Below, piece by piece: positions 1 through 12,404 of a DNA stretch of 64,000 nt. Position 1 is the stretch's first letter. Each line of letters starts with the position of its first letter. The notes under the pieces were generated by a model. It made no database searches and had not been told where the DNA came from. It was given only the letters and a program-made list of their open reading frames with translations. Position numbers and translations under genes: made by a program. This DNA comes from Tyto alba (Eukaryota > Chordata > Aves > Strigiformes > Tytonidae): contig NW_024881313.1 in assembly GCF_018691265.1 (NCBI RefSeq), forward strand, positions 5,299,501 through 5,363,500, given 5' to 3'.

Positions 1-77
1 CGGATGCCCTTCGTCTCCTGGGGATCCAAGCGCTGCTTTTCTCGAAACTCCCAGTATGTCTCCCGCCCCATCCTAAA
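1..77 (-). other. Unidentified exon-like segment at window edge
   Basis: Read on the minus strand, a pyrimidine-rich stretch ending in GTGCAG (acceptor at 78-79) is followed by a fully open 77-base segment running off the window. In the phase-0 frame it gives a credible protein-like sequence, FRMGRETYWEFREKQRLDPQ and onward, with one Tyr, one Trp and many charged residues. I do not recognise it. It is not the expected continuation of SNX10: the preceding SNX10 exon ends in phase 2, and the phase-2 frame here (also open) does not resemble the SNX10 C-terminus. The plus strand is also open across most of this segment, so a plus-strand last exon cannot be excluded. It could be an exon of a neighbouring gene, an alternative exon, or chance. 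Confidence 0.25.
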
Positions 78-153
78 CTGCACATTTGAAAAGTAATTGA
101 AGACTAATCCTTCTTCCTAAACCACATAATTTTGGGGGATTCAACTGTATTCA

Positions 154-188
<35 letters not shown>

Positions 189-3100
189 CCAGTGATTGAA
201 CCCCAATTCATTTAAAATGGTTTTGTTAATGACTTTTCTAATAAGCAAACCCAAATGATCTTCTGTGAAGGTAGTTTAAATCCCAAAGTTAAACCTGTGC
301 AGCTACAAAAGGATGAAAGCAAAGAGGATCTTACAAAACATAATATTAAAAGACAGTGTTTTAATTTTGCCTTCTAATTTAAGAATAAGCTTTTCCTGTG
401 AATTTACAGCCTTCCTCAAAGGATGAGGACACTTACCAGGAAAAAACACCTAATTTTCCTTATTCTTACGAAGCATTTCATAATTGAAAAGGGGCTAGCT
501 GACTTCCGCTAAGGCAAATGGCCTCTTGAAATATTAAGTTACGCCCAGACGAGAAGTGAGCTTTACAGCTTTTTATCACTCAGAGATAATAACCTATAAG
601 ACAAGCAGGTCTTACCCTGCATTTGTGCAGGAAAGCCAAATCAAAATGGGACACCTGTTTCCAGATTTCACCAAACTCCAGTGCTTTGCTTTCGTTTCCA
701 GCTGTTGGCCTAATTCTCACGCTACTGCGGCTCAGCACTGAGAGGCTTCGTGAAGGCTCTTAGTATGCACCTTGCCCTGTGCTAGCTTGTTCTGGAGTCA
801 CACGTGAAGGAGGACAAGAGCATCCCATAACCATTCACATCCAGGCAATACGGAGGCGCTCCCAGGGCCAGGAGCTGAGTATCAGAGACCCTCCAGCCGC
901 TCGATCCTTACCCCTCGGGCTCGTGGCTCCTGCCCGGGAAGAAACGACAGCAACCTGCTCACACAGCAACAGGCACAGGGCACAAACCGAGACTGTGGAA
1001 GATCTGAACTCCCTTTCAGAGACGCCTTGGACCTTGATAACCTCACCAAGGCACCAAGCGCCGAGAGGTGCTCAGGTCCTTGCATCCCATGCAGGCATGT
1101 GAAAAATGTTCCCTGCGAACCTCTCCCTTTGCAGGACCACATGGGCTTGAATCCCATTTTATCCCACTGCCACAAAGAAACACCAGCAGGGCTGTGAGCT
1201 CATGCACGGTGACTGCTGTCATTGCTGGGGAGAACGGAGCACTCAGCTTCGCAGTTCTGGGTTATGCCACCCCATGCAACTCCTTTCTGGCTCCTTTCTC
1301 ACCCCCTTCCGAACATACCAGGGAGGTCCTGCTTCCCCCTAGCATTGACACGCTACAGAACTTGCAGCATCCAGAGCTAGAGCTTTACTAAAGCCAAGTA
1401 CACACGTACGCTTGTTAATGAAATCCACAAAATCAATTTCAGAGAAAGAAATCATAATCTTTGCTTCAGATTCATTATTAAAAAAAAAAAAAAAAAAAAA
1501 AAAGCATCATGGCAGCCTAGCTGAGCCAGTAAAAAGATCCCTTCTGCGAGCAGCAGCCCAGAGGTGGCAGCCAGCAGAGGGCAATGGTACAGCACATCAG
1601 GTGCCAAGCCAGTTCATCACAACAGAACTCTATCTCTGAAAACTCCTTCCAGCTGCTCCCCAGGGCTGAGAGAAAGCTGACACCTTTCCTAAACAGCATC
1701 CAAGTTCAAGCATCTAAATCATTACCTTGCAACAGAGATGCCTCTTTTCCCACTCCTGGACTAACAGCAGCAAGGTAAAATGTTCCACATGCTGCCATTT
1801 TCTGCTGTCAGTACTCATTTAAGCTACAGACATCCACAAAATTGGAGAGTGAGGATGTGTTTTAAGAGAATCTAACTCTCTGGTTTGCCTTCTGAAGCAC
1901 TGGCAGCAGTTGTAAATATTTTTGATGCTGAAATACTGTACCTTGTTACCAGATTGGCCTCTCTGGAATTTTAAAATACGAGTGATTTTGGAAACACACT
2001 ACTCCATGAGGCAGCAATGCTAAGCTAGAACTGCTCAGACCCAGGGACCTGAACTACCACACCCTTCACCTGACCATTAATATTATCGCCTCCAGAAGCA
2101 CAGTCACTCTACTTCACTGTCCTCCTTTCCTGTGGTGCAGGAAAAAAAAACGGTCCTTTTCTGCTTTCCCTTTCCTTCCCTGTCTCACATGCCTTCAACC
2201 AGTATTTGTTTGCTATCCTTTTGGCCACAGACCCTATATAACTGTATGCAGAATATTATTCCTGCAGTGGTTAGCTCTCCGTGCCTTCAGCTGTTAAACC
2301 TAATAAATATACCTCAGGACCAATGATTTGTTGTCTGTTAGGGAGGCTTAAAATACACTGGCTGGAAAAATAGTGGGTCTAATATTCCTCCACCCGCTGA
2401 TCACAAGGTCTAAAGCCTACTTAAATGACTTGTCTTTTTCCTTTGCTCATGCAGTTCTGATTCACATTGATACTGAAAGAAGATGAATGGTCTCTCCTCT
2501 CAGTGTTTTACCATGTCCTTACCCTGAGCAGTGGCTCAAGAAAGCCTTACAAATGTGTGTGCAATTCCTGCCCCAGCCTGCTCTCACACTGACAGTGTTG
2601 GGGTACTACGAGAACGGCAGAGAAAGCAGAAAATTACACCAACAGGGTCTCTGCCACTGCAGAAGCAGGACTGAGGGGTGCAGTAATGAAATGCATACGG
2701 TACTCCCTTGTAACACTACTGGTCAGACTCTAGCTAAGTCATGAATGATTTTATACAGATTGCAACCGTCCTGAAAATGGTCACACATGCTAACAGCTTG
2801 TTTATGTTAGTGGGACTGGCAAACAACGTAACTGGCATTATAGGAAATACCTGTGTTAGGAGATCTTGCTACAGAGTTCTCCCAGGCTCCCAAGGGTTTA
2901 GCCCACACAGACATTAATTTTCCATGAACATAAAGAGGGAGAGAAGTCTGTTTCTTTGTATGAGAATACCTAGCTCGTTCTTGAAAGCTAGAAATGACAT
3001 CTCCCAACCTTAGCACACAATTTCAAAGTGACATATATATGAAACTATTATTTATAATCAAGGTAGTGAAACACAATGAAAAAGCCCCAGCTGAAGTTGC

Positions 3101-3285
3101 TTTATAACCAACAGAGCTGAAGTCACGTGTATGAAATATGACTGTGCAAATAAAAATAAAACCAAATGTGTAACATGTACAGATGACCACACGGTGGCTC
3201 TCAAGTACCAGAGATCAGCTGTTTTAAACCAGAAAACCGATGACGTCCTAAAAACGCTGACATCTCTAGCATAGGCTGTACTTAC
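78..3285. other. Presumed SNX10 intron, no recognised gene
   Basis: About 3.2 kb of AT-rich sequence between the last SNX10 exon seen and the window edge. I searched the minus strand for the exon that should encode the end of the PX domain and the acidic/serine-rich tail and did not find it. The stretch holds a 32-base A run (156-187) and another A run (about 1480-1503). Short open frames on both strands have no domain, homology or splice support. Confidence 0.5.
156..187 (+). repeat. Poly(A) run, 32 bases
   Basis: An uninterrupted A tract that begins inside an AATAAA string. A processed cDNA tail would normally start 10-30 bases after the AATAAA, so direct contiguity argues for a simple homopolymer rather than a retrocopy tail. 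Confidence 0.85.
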
Positions 3286-3384
3286 TTTTCCAGGAATTCT
3301 TGCAGACCCTGCCGGCGATGGTCCACGTGATGAGGATTGTTCATATTGAAAAAGGGAGTTTTAGATGGCAGTTCAGGTAGCTGT
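3286..3384 (-). CDS. SNX10: SNX10 exon, PX domain core (lipid-binding loop)
   Basis: Fourth coding exon of sorting nexin 10. The acceptor AAAG (ag at 3385-3386) and the donor GTAAGT (3280-3285) are canonical. With the split codon AT|A it reads IQLPELPSKTPFFNMNNPHH, then VDHRRQGLQEFLE, and ends in phase 2. This aligns closely with the mammalian segment (LPELPSK, FFNMNN, VDQRRQGLEDFL). In PX domains this stretch supplies the proline-rich membrane-inserting loop plus the Lys (LPSK) and Arg (HRRQGL) side chains that contact phosphatidylinositol 3-phosphate. The following exon, completing the PX domain and the C-terminal tail, was not found within the window. Confidence 0.93.
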
Positions 3385-3974
3385 CTTTATAAACAAGAAG
3401 CAAATACACAGTTAAAACTAGATCTGAAACGTCAGAGAGAAAATGCATTAAACAGATCCCAACCCTGAGCATGTGAAAAATCACAGGTCATGTTCCAGAA
3501 GCTCATGAAATTGAATTTGGGAACACAAGGCTGAGAAACTGGAGGGCTTCTCCCATAGCTCAAAGGGAAAAACAAATTCATCTGATTATTCTGGTCCAGT
3601 TGTTAAGCCTGCATGCATGCCTGGCCGGGTCTCACACGGTCCTTGCAGAACCTAAGCACATCCTAAAAGCTCAGAGAGGAGGTATGTACACCTATGCCAG
3701 ATTTCTATTTCTGCTACCTGTGCATTGCAAAAGGCAACTCAGATCAAATCTGTTACAAATTAGAGGGGGGCTCACCAAACAAAGGCTGCCAGTGCAAACT
3801 ACGTTCTGCCGGGTTTAAAGCAGAGAAAATGCCTTGTACAGAATAAGCTTGTGCTAGCAAGACACACAGGGCACTTTTCAGGTCCAATTTTTGTAATTCT
3901 CAGCGTTAAAATGAAACAATTGTCCCCTTCCATAATTGACAGATTATGAAATAGCCATATATCAAGTTGCTCAC
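3385..3974 (-). other. SNX10 intron
   Basis: A 590-base intron bounded by GTGAGC and AG. Unique sequence; no repeat or gene recognised. Confidence 0.85.
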
Positions 3975-4075
3975 ATAAGCACTGCATTGCTCTGAAGCCT
4001 CTGCCGAAGCCAAACAAATTCTCGAAAGCGTCGTCTAACACAGGATGTTTTCCTTGTAAAGCACATACTGTTAGT
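3975..4075 (-). CDS. SNX10: SNX10 exon, PX domain with Arg51 motif
   Basis: Third coding exon of SNX10. It begins phase 0 after ACAG (ag at 4076-4077), reads [20 protein letters not shown] and [13 protein letters not shown], and ends with AT before donor GTGAGC (3969-3974). It encodes the beta-strand/helix pair of the PX fold with the R-R-F-x-x-F signature that binds the 3-phosphate of PI3P. Counting from the start codon, the first Arg of RRRFREF is residue 51, the position changed in human SNX10-linked recessive osteopetrosis (R51Q); it is conserved here. The Tyr after the Arg triplet in mammals is Phe here, still aromatic. Frame, length (101 bases) and splice phases fit the neighbouring exons. 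Confidence 0.95.
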
Positions 4076-6180
4076 CTGTTGGGAAATAAAAAACATTTTA
4101 CTTTGTAAATCAGCTTAAACTAAAGTGCAAGCATGGTATTAAAGACACATCTGAGATGCTAATCCCTGAGACACCAATGGAAAGCTTGACATTAATTCAG
4201 TTTAGGTGAAGGACTGTGCTTTATCCCGAACAGGACTGGTGACAGTTTCTACTGCTTCTCAGGGAAATACTCTTCATCGCTTTTTTTCTTTTTAAAAGCA
4301 AGAGATCTGGATTATGGCACAACTTGCAGTAATAGGAAAAAAGATCACAGAAAAAAAGTTTCAGCAGATAATGTCAATCTCTGCAGGGAAAAAAAAGTCC
4401 TGTTTAGCTATTCTAGTTGTAAACCTGCAAACTGTTAGCTACATAGAGCTCTTCCAGTGTGCGATCCTACTTAAATCAAAGAAACTAGCGTGACTGCTCT
4501 CTGCAAGTAGCAACATTTGGAAATTGTCCCACAGAACACTATTAGTCCACTAGAAAAATGCCAATTCATCAAAAAAGAAACAATGAACGGAAATTAAATG
4601 CTTTTGCCAAATTTTCCTGTGGAGCATATACTTAGATGAAACCCTGCACACCAGTCAGGACTGTTACGAATCTGCCTGCAGTCCAACCCACCCTCAGTCG
4701 CCTGCCAGGAGCCACAGCTCCAAGACAGCCAAATGATGCAGACTGAAGAGGGGCCAAAGATGCCAGCTTTCTGGAATAGATGGGTATCTGGGTTACCTTA
4801 CAGTTTAAGAAGCCAAATGCTCTAGGAGCTGGGAAGAAGGGGAACCCATCTGGTCTAAAAGCCTGGCAGACCCAAAATTTTTAATCCATTGCGAAGTGTG
4901 GATGGTGGGGCTGAACTAGAGATACGGTCTCTGAAAGCCCTGGCACTGTGCTGATAGGAAGCTGAGCTGATCCTTATGATGAAGCTGATGCTTATCAGCT
5001 TCAGAGACACACAGTGCTGAATCATATAACACTGGGTTCTAAACGACATCACCCCAACTTAACAGTCGCTGAGAAAGCCAGTAATATACTGGCTATTATA
5101 GAAATACGTGTTTTATATATATATAGAGATATATAAAAATACATATAAGTAATATATATTCAGAAGCACAAGTGCTGATGAAAAAGTAATACAGCACAGC
5201 ACCCATCCCACCGAATCTACAGAATTTCTATTTATCAGAAGTCAAAAATATAATTGCTTGGGAACCAGTACATAAACCACATTGCAAAATGTAAAAGTTT
5301 CACAGCTCTGATTGCCACACAGGAGAGAAGTACTTGTCACGATGGACATTTAATAAGCTATCATTTGACTGCTTGCTCTCATTATGCTGCGTGCTTAACT
5401 CCCACACAGGAAGGAAATGCTTTTGGTCTTGTGCCAAGCATTAACCATGTAACTCAGTGCTCTCAAATTCACCTGCTACTTGATACACTTCACAAAAAAT
5501 TTTTTTACATTGCAATTAAAATGCCTGGATCTAGATTTGGGATAACTCCTTCTGTGAGTCATCCACCAAAGAAGAATAATCAACAAGATAAAATTACGTA
5601 TAGGACAGATTTAAGACACAAGAGAACTGTAATTCTAAATGCACTCCCATTGACATATGGTAGACTACAGTCATAAACCCAAATGTAGTTACTTGACATA
5701 TCCAAGCACCACTAAACTAGCATAATATGAATGTCAAGGCACACTGAAAACAACCACACTGCAGCAACCAAATAACTTGGCAAAAAGAACTCAGGAGAAT
5801 TTAAAGTACAAATAACCAGATAATTACTTGCAAAGAAAATTGTTTTCCCATGAATATCTGAACACCAAACTTCTATAATGGTAAAACATCACTGACTATG
5901 ACAATCTTCTAGCTGATAAGTAAAGCTAAGAATCGTCTCTGTTGCAAGACACTGTGGAGTGCACGTGTGAACACAATACCAGGTTCACCTCCCAGCTCTG
6001 CCACAGACCTTCTGCACGGCCTCTGGCCAACCCACCTTACCTGTTCCACTACGTCTCAGTTGTTAAAAGGACAGTAATATCCTCCAGCTTCCCAGAAGTG
6101 GTGTAAAGAAATTCCATTAATACCTGACAGAAGCAGCAATAACAGCCCAAAGAATCTGCACAGGTATTTTTTATACTTAC
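4076..6180 (-). other. SNX10 intron
   Basis: A 2.1-kb AT-rich intron between canonical sites. It contains a short perfect hairpin (4981-5002, 9-bp arms, 4-base loop) and a TA-rich simple stretch near 5112-5158. No gene recognised. Confidence 0.8.
4981..5002. repeat. Short perfect inverted repeat (hairpin)
   Basis: Arms GAAGCTGAT and ATCAGCTTC flank the loop GCTT. Nothing around it suggests a terminator or miRNA-length precursor; probably incidental intronic structure. Confidence 0.6.
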
Positions 6181-6267
6181 ATGAATAAATATCTCATAGT
6201 CTATGTAAGAATGCCACGAGTCTTCTTTTTGTGTCCTGGGGTCTCGCACCAAGACAGTTACAAATTC
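6181..6267 (-). CDS. SNX10: SNX10 exon, start of PX domain
   Basis: Second coding exon of SNX10, 87 bases (29 codons), phase 0 at both ends. Acceptor TTGCAG (ag at 6268-6269), donor GTAAGT (6175-6180). It reads EFVTVLVRDPRTQKEDSWHS followed by YIDYEIFIH, versus the mammalian [20 protein letters not shown] and YIDYEICIH, so the match is unambiguous. SNX10 is a small PX-only sorting nexin of endosomes. It binds PI3P, interacts with V-ATPase subunits, causes vacuolation when overexpressed, and is needed for osteoclast acid secretion and ciliogenesis (established knowledge). This exon forms the first PX beta strands. The two differences inside QKED-F/S-WHS and V-W/L-V are hydrophobic-face changes and do not break the frame. 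Confidence 0.96.
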
Positions 6268-9200
6268 CTGCAAGTGCATAATAAAAATCAAGCAATTAAT
6301 TTCAGAAGACAAAAGGAGCCTGAAAGACTCTCTTGCTTGCTCTGCTGTTCCACAAACTACTGTGCTCAGATTAAAAGCTGAACTGCTGTTTTATTGAATT
6401 TTGCAACCCTATAAAAGGAGAAGCAAGAAGTAATGAATCATCTGAGCTACACCACATGTCCGGGAAATTCCCTGCCAAAATGCTAGCTGAAAAGGAGTAT
6501 TTCAGATTAAGTAATCCTGTGAAAAGTCATATATGTTTCTTGCATGGGAGACAGTGATCTCAGTAGCTACAAACTAAGATGCTAATGTTCAAAATCACAC
6601 ATGTAAGAGAGAGCTAGGCTCTTCCCACCCTTTTAGTCAACATTCACAAAGAATGTGTAACAAACCTGCTTCATGTGCCCAATACATACATAGAGTATTT
6701 TATTTGCTCCTAAATTTCTTTTGCTATTGTACCTATGTTTTTTAAAAACAAGCATTTATACCCATTGACTTCAGGGATCGGAGGTAAGTGCTTGGTACCT
6801 CCACATGGAGCTAAAAAAATGCCCTTTTTCTACACCCCAAATTACTTGCTCCAGCCCAGTGGGGAAAGGATGTGCCACTGTTAACTGCCCCAGACACAGA
6901 TTCAACACAGGGAATTGAAGGTCTCAAGCTTAGTGTCTTGGATGCCGTGTGGAAGGAGATGAATCCTCCTCCTCTACCGAGCCTCATAACACTTCCTGAT
7001 ACACAGAGTACCCCCGAGGACGCAGGACCCGGGCACTGCTATATCCCAGTCTGTCCAACAGCCTGCCCAAGGAAGCAAAACAGCCACACTGCAGAGCACA
7101 ATTCCTCATTTTTGGGGGGACAGTGATATAGAGTATTTGTCATAGAAGTTGTCATATACAGTCTATTTCCTTTTAATTCCTACGTTTATATAATAATTTA
7201 GAGGGATCCCGAAGGAGTGTGATGCCTGTGGGCATTACTGTCATGTAACTGGGTATCACTAACAGGAACTAGAAGAGGCTGAAGAATTACACTCTTCCAA
7301 GTATCCTTTGCTAATGACCATGTGAAAACTTGTATCGTGTTTAAAAAACAAAACAAAACAAACATCAAATCCACACACACACACACCCCACACACACACA
7401 CCCCAAAATGGTAAACCTCTATGTTCATAGAGGATGGAAGAGGGTTGTTTAAAATACAAAGGTTGAAAATGTGCCTAACTACCTGCTATTTCCCCGGCAA
7501 CAAGTAGGTTGCTCTACTTCAGTTGCTTAAATAAGCTATTCACCCAAAGAGCTAAGCCAACCACTTAAACGATGACTCAGTTAAAGAAAGCCATATCATT
7601 TTAAGCTGTAGATACATTCCCTCTGAGAGGAAGTCACTGCACAAGATCTCCAGGTACAGGAATCGACTGTGGGAGGAATGACAAAGTCTCTGGTAAATAA
7701 CGTGCTTTTTTAGTGTGACTTTGCATAAATCAAGAAATCTTGAACTAGAAATCTCTCAAAATGTGTCTTTCCATGCTTGAACCACAGATGTCAGAAAAGA
7801 AACCTTCACTCTTTAGCCCAGTCTTCCTCCCCCCCCCCCCCCCCCCCCCCCACTTCAGCGTGCCACCAGCAGCAACCTTCAGTGGACTGACAGGAGAACA
7901 CTGACAACCTTGAATGGAAAAGATGTTTGGTTTGTTTTTTTTTTTTTTCCCTGAACAGCCACTGCAGTCTGTACATGGCAGGGAGGTGGTCATGGGCTGG
8001 AATAAATCATTTACCACACTGATTTCCAGACAGTACTGTTTCAGGGATGGGGAGCCTCTGGCCTGATGGCTGGATACAGCCCACAGTTTTATTTCACTTA
8101 ACCCAGCTCCTGGTCACAGGGGTGTTTTCTGCATTACTGCTGGACACCCTTTTGGTGCATGTCATGAGCACCTTGCCAAAAAAAGCCCCCTTGAAGGGCT
8201 CCTGCCACCTCTGTCACTTCTTTCCTCATTGAAGAGCATCGAAGGCCTGATTCTCCCCTGCAGCTTTTTAACTCCATGCCAACATGGCACAAAAGAAACA
8301 AACAACCAGAGCTGTAATCACTTCTACCAGCTGAGGGTCATGCCTTTACTTTTACAAAAACACTAGTGGGAGACATGAGGAAGTTATTACCCCTCCTGAG
8401 CAGATCTGAGCAATGTGCCAAACAAAGGAGAGAAAACCATTTTTCTTTTTGGGGGGTTTGTTTTTTGTTGGGTGGGGTTTTTTTTGTTTGCTGCTTTTTT
8501 TTTTTTTCTCCTCACCTGCCTCACTGTCTATCATATTTAGCAGACAGATACAGACACAGCATACTTTTGGACCCACTGTAACATCTTTTCATATCCACAC
8601 TCTGATGTTCTCCCAACGTTTTGCCCTCCCCAGCCTCCTATTTCCCTGTGCCCCACTCCTCCCCAGACCTGCAACCACTTGTCCTTCAAATAGAAAAGAA
8701 CATACTTTCTCTTCCTTCCCAAGCACTTCAGTCCTACAAGTGGAAGAACAGGAATTATGCGAGGAACCTTCAAATGAGACACTGCTCTCCTCTCCCCTTC
8801 AGTGCTGCAGCCCAGGAGCCACAAGCGCAGGTTGCGGGCTCACAACCGAACCCTGCTCCCCTTCCGCTCATCTACCACCACACCAGCTTCTCATTGCCCC
8901 TCCTTTTGTCTAGGTTCCCCAAATTACTTCCTTCTCAAGTAACCTCCTCTGACCCTCTCCTTTGTACAGAATCCAAATAATCTTCAAAGTAAAATGCTTC
9001 TTTCAACTTCTGTTACACGAAAGTATTACAATTAAAAAGTTACTATGGGATATGCTGTGGGTTAGCTACGGGAAACCTTGCGAATCATTCCAGACCACGT
9101 GATTTACACAAAAAAACTCTACACACTTTTAATTTCCGATTAAATAGTTACCAAATGTCAATACTAGAGGAAGTCAAGCACCCTCCAGACTCTACCTGTA

Positions 9201-11975
9201 GAGGAGATCTGCTGTATATGGTGTGGCAGACAGGTGTCTAGGCAGTAGTGTATCACTGAACCAAGAGTAAAAATGATCTGCAGAACAGCAGAGCACTCCA
9301 GCCCCCACACAGTCTCAGCTCCACTTAGAAACATCAGGATTTCAGCAGAAGACTGGGGGTGTGGGTTGGGTTTTTTTTTTTCCTTTATTTACCAAAGAAC
9401 ACCAGGACTGAGTTCAGAATGAAGAAAGATAAACATTAAGCAACTAGAAAACAAAGCCAAAAATGTACAGCCTTTCTCAAGATATACGGTTACTTCCTCT
9501 ATAAGCAGTTTGAATCCAGAAAATGTTAATCCCAATTCCCATTACAGTTTTTGCCTCTCTGAAACAGAGGCATTGCACATGCACACTATTCCTTCTCTTT
9601 TGACTTTTAAGCCTTCTCCAGGATACAAGACCCCTCTGGGACAACAATATTGATTTAATCAAAGCAGCCCTAACCGTCCAGAATAGATGCAGATACACTG
9701 CCAGAAAAGGTGCTTATGCCTCCCTATCCCTATTAAAGTAGACTTGTAAAGGCCAATATTCACATATAGGCTATGTTACGGTCCAAGCAGAGTTAGGTGG
9801 CAGAATACCAGAATCCTGATGTATGTTCAGTCCATCCTGCATTCACTCATCACAAACAGTTACCAGATTACAACAGTTTTGGGTAATAATTACCTTTCTC
9901 CTCTGTATATACTATCTTCCCTCCCCATCTTGCTATAAAAACTAGGATAATCTCAGTAGACATGTCTATCTTCAAGTAATGTACTATTCACCCAGGGGAG
10001 GTGAGGCCAACCTCTTCCTCCCACAGCCCACGTGAAGACTAACTTCATCTTTTGTCACAAGACTGCATTGCAGCCCAGCCGTACAACCTGGCAAGGAGGA
10101 GACCCCAAAGAGACCCAAGGTTTCAGGGACTTTTTACTTTTGTCAGCTGCAATTCTTTTCAGGGTGCCTTCTTTCCCTGCCCAGTTCTGCTTGTTTTTTC
10201 CAGAATTGCAGATCTAGTTATTACACCACATTATTTTCCATTTTGGTTTTTGTTTGGTTGGTTGGTTTTATATTGAGGAGCACAATACAAGTGTATCTGT
10301 CATTCAGGAACAGTATGTATCCTCTACTGCTTAACTGCAATAATTGTCTCAAAACTGGAACTTACTGCTGACAGTTCAAAGTGTCCAACCTTAGTCATGG
10401 AGGCCTATTGCACTGGGAACAACGTAGACTGAACAGAAAGCTACTGGAAGAAGTGGCATCTCCATTTATTCCTTCTCCCTGGAAACTGCTAAATTCATAC
10501 ACAAAACATTTCCTACCCAAACTGCTACTGCTATAGCTTTGATATGGATCCCAGCAGCCATGCTGGCCCAAACATCCTCATGAAGAACTTAAAATCTGCC
10601 CCCGAAGTAGTCATAAATACTTAGCAAGCAGGAATCAGCAGAGCAGCTTCTTTGGCTACATGTGCCTTTTAATTCCTGGCTAAAACAGCCAGTTTACGCA
10701 TGTCGCTGATGGCATTTTGCTACCCCATCCTCAAGGCCTGAAGCAGTCCAAGTAGTTAGGGTCACACATAAATGACAAAATGGCCAAAGTGACCCCAAGC
10801 CTGGTTTACAACTACTCCCTCATCGTTACAGTCCTATGCAAAGAACATGAGTGCCGGCGGCTGAGGAAAAAGGCAGCACTGATGCTATGTAGACACAAGC
10901 ACTGCAAACTGAAATGTTCCCATTTGGATTTGCTTCAAAAGGAAGAATACACCGTAAAAGCAGAAAGCAGCTGAAACAAACACAAGAACTCTTTTTCTTT
11001 CTTTTCCCTCTCCTTTCCCCATTCATCCTTTCTCCTGTTAGAAATTGCATGATGCAATGGGTTGCTCAGACACAAGGATAAACCAGAAGCTCTATTATAT
11101 AGAATTTGACCACAAAAACTGTTTCTGAGAAGTCTCTTTTTAACATTTTCCTATTAGGAAAATAGGGAGTCTGACATGGAAACATCTATTTTTAATATAG
11201 GGAAAAAAATCTACCACAAGGAAAAGGAATAAAAATAATCTCACATTGGATGGTTTTTTGCATTAATCATTCCAGCTGCATTTGAATTCAAGTGTCTGTG
11301 CTCAGGACCGTATCAAGTGATAACCTCATGCTCCACAGTGCCACTGTTACACATCTGATTAGTCAATAACCCCTGAAGAGTCATTTTCCACAAAGCTTCT
11401 GAGAAAAGTAGAGTTTCCCATCAGGTTGCCTATTAGTAAAAGAATCAACCACAAAGGACATGGGGGCTTTTCATGCTGGGAGTTTTGGCATCTTCACTCC
11501 CATATGTGTTGAGTTGTAAGGCTGATAAGAGACTAACAGCTGAACAAACTATTTTGTCTGAAACTTCTAATGTTCATTGGATCTGAGCAAAAGAGAATGT
11601 GCAAGTGTGATTCTTGTTGTCCATGCATTTGGTAATCAGAGTTCAGACCCAGCTCCAATCATTATGTCCCACAAAATACCTGAAGACTGATGGAGAGAAG
11701 ACTGAAATTCAAGTCCTTCTCTCCTGTCTTAGTGTCTGAGCCCCTCATGCACAGAGTCACTTACTCTCTTCTCAGATCCAATTAATATTTGATTCTTCTA
11801 TCAAACTTTTAACAGAAGGAACTGGCACTGCATCGCTCCAGAATATTCTGCAGCCTTGCAATTAAAAGCAGGAAGAATACAAGCAATCTTTCCTGGTCCT
11901 TGCGAACCTTAATGAAATTCAATCCATAACCACCAAACTAGAATCCCTTTTTATTAAAGCTTAGGCATGACTTAC
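6268..11975 (-). other. SNX10 intron
   Basis: A 5.7-kb intron. Landmarks: a CA/AC-rich microsatellite (about 7374-7404), a 23-base C run (7829-7851), T/G-rich simple sequence (about 8440-8510) and a mildly conserved-looking segment at 8040-8210 that resembles degraded DNA-transposon sequence but could not be assigned. Open frames here lack any recognisable domain. Confidence 0.75.
7829..7851 (+). repeat. Poly(C) run, 23 bases
   Basis: Uninterrupted C homopolymer, rare at this length. It is a G run in the SNX10 pre-mRNA sense strand. Homopolymer lengths in assemblies can be wrong. Confidence 0.8.
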
Positions 11976-12031
11976 TTGTTTTTCATGTTTCGGTGTCATC
12001 TTCACTGGTTTGTAATAAAATAAAAATCAAC
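11976..12031 (-). CDS. SNX10: SNX10 first coding exon (start codon)
   Basis: Minus-strand exon of 56 bases between acceptor TTTCCAG (ag at 12032-12033) and donor GTAAGT (11970-11975). The ATG is at 11999-11997 and the coding part is 11976-11999 (MTPKHEKQ, phase 0 into the EFVTV exon); 12000-12031 is 5' UTR. A TGA lies in frame nine codons before the ATG, so this is the genuine start. The N-terminal octapeptide is the same length as the mammalian MFPEQQKE but diverged, as expected for the disordered leader before the PX fold. No signal peptide. Confidence 0.85.
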
Positions 12032-12372
12032 CTGGAAATAAAACAAAACAGACATCAGATTGGCATTTAGTACTCATTTGAAGGTCATTATCTCTTTGGC
12101 TAGACATTAGCAGACACTGGAAAGAACCAGGCTCAGTGCTATGTAGACCAGAAAACATGTTTGCATTAACTATAGCTAAGAACTCATTAATTTTTTTAAA
12201 AAAATCCCATTTTAGAAGCACTGCGTTAGTCCTCGTCTGAGGATATTTGTCGTAGTTACGTGAAGGTTCAGTGACACCTGTCCATCTCTGGAAGTCAGTG
12301 CTTTTCTCCACTGCTCCGGGTGCTGCCCTGGGGCTCATCCTTGCACCCACCTCCCGACAGCTCCACGCAGCC

Positions 12373-12404
12373 AGCCCCCCCCCAGCCCCCAGCCCCCAGC
12401 CCCG
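12373..12404 (-). other. G-quadruplex-capable tract near SNX10 exon 2
   Basis: On the minus (transcribed-sense) strand there are at least four runs of four or more G separated by one or two bases. The tract sits about 340-370 bases upstream of the start-codon exon within a local GC-rich patch (12290-12480). The pattern satisfies the usual G4 rule; function is unknown. Confidence 0.65.

Noticed and set aside
1..187. Processed retrocopy ending in a poly(A) tail on the plus strand
   Set aside because: The A run is directly fused to AATAAA without the normal spacing, avian CR1 rarely makes poly(A) retrocopies, and the A run resembles many others in the window.
8040..8210. Possible ancient hAT-type transposon remnant
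   Set aside because: Only a vague resemblance of GGGGAGCCTCTGGCCTGATG to hAT terminal sequences; no inverted repeat or target duplication seen.
10780..10974. 64-codon basic, Cys-rich frame
   Set aside because: Short, intronic, no zinc-finger spacing and no homologue recognised.
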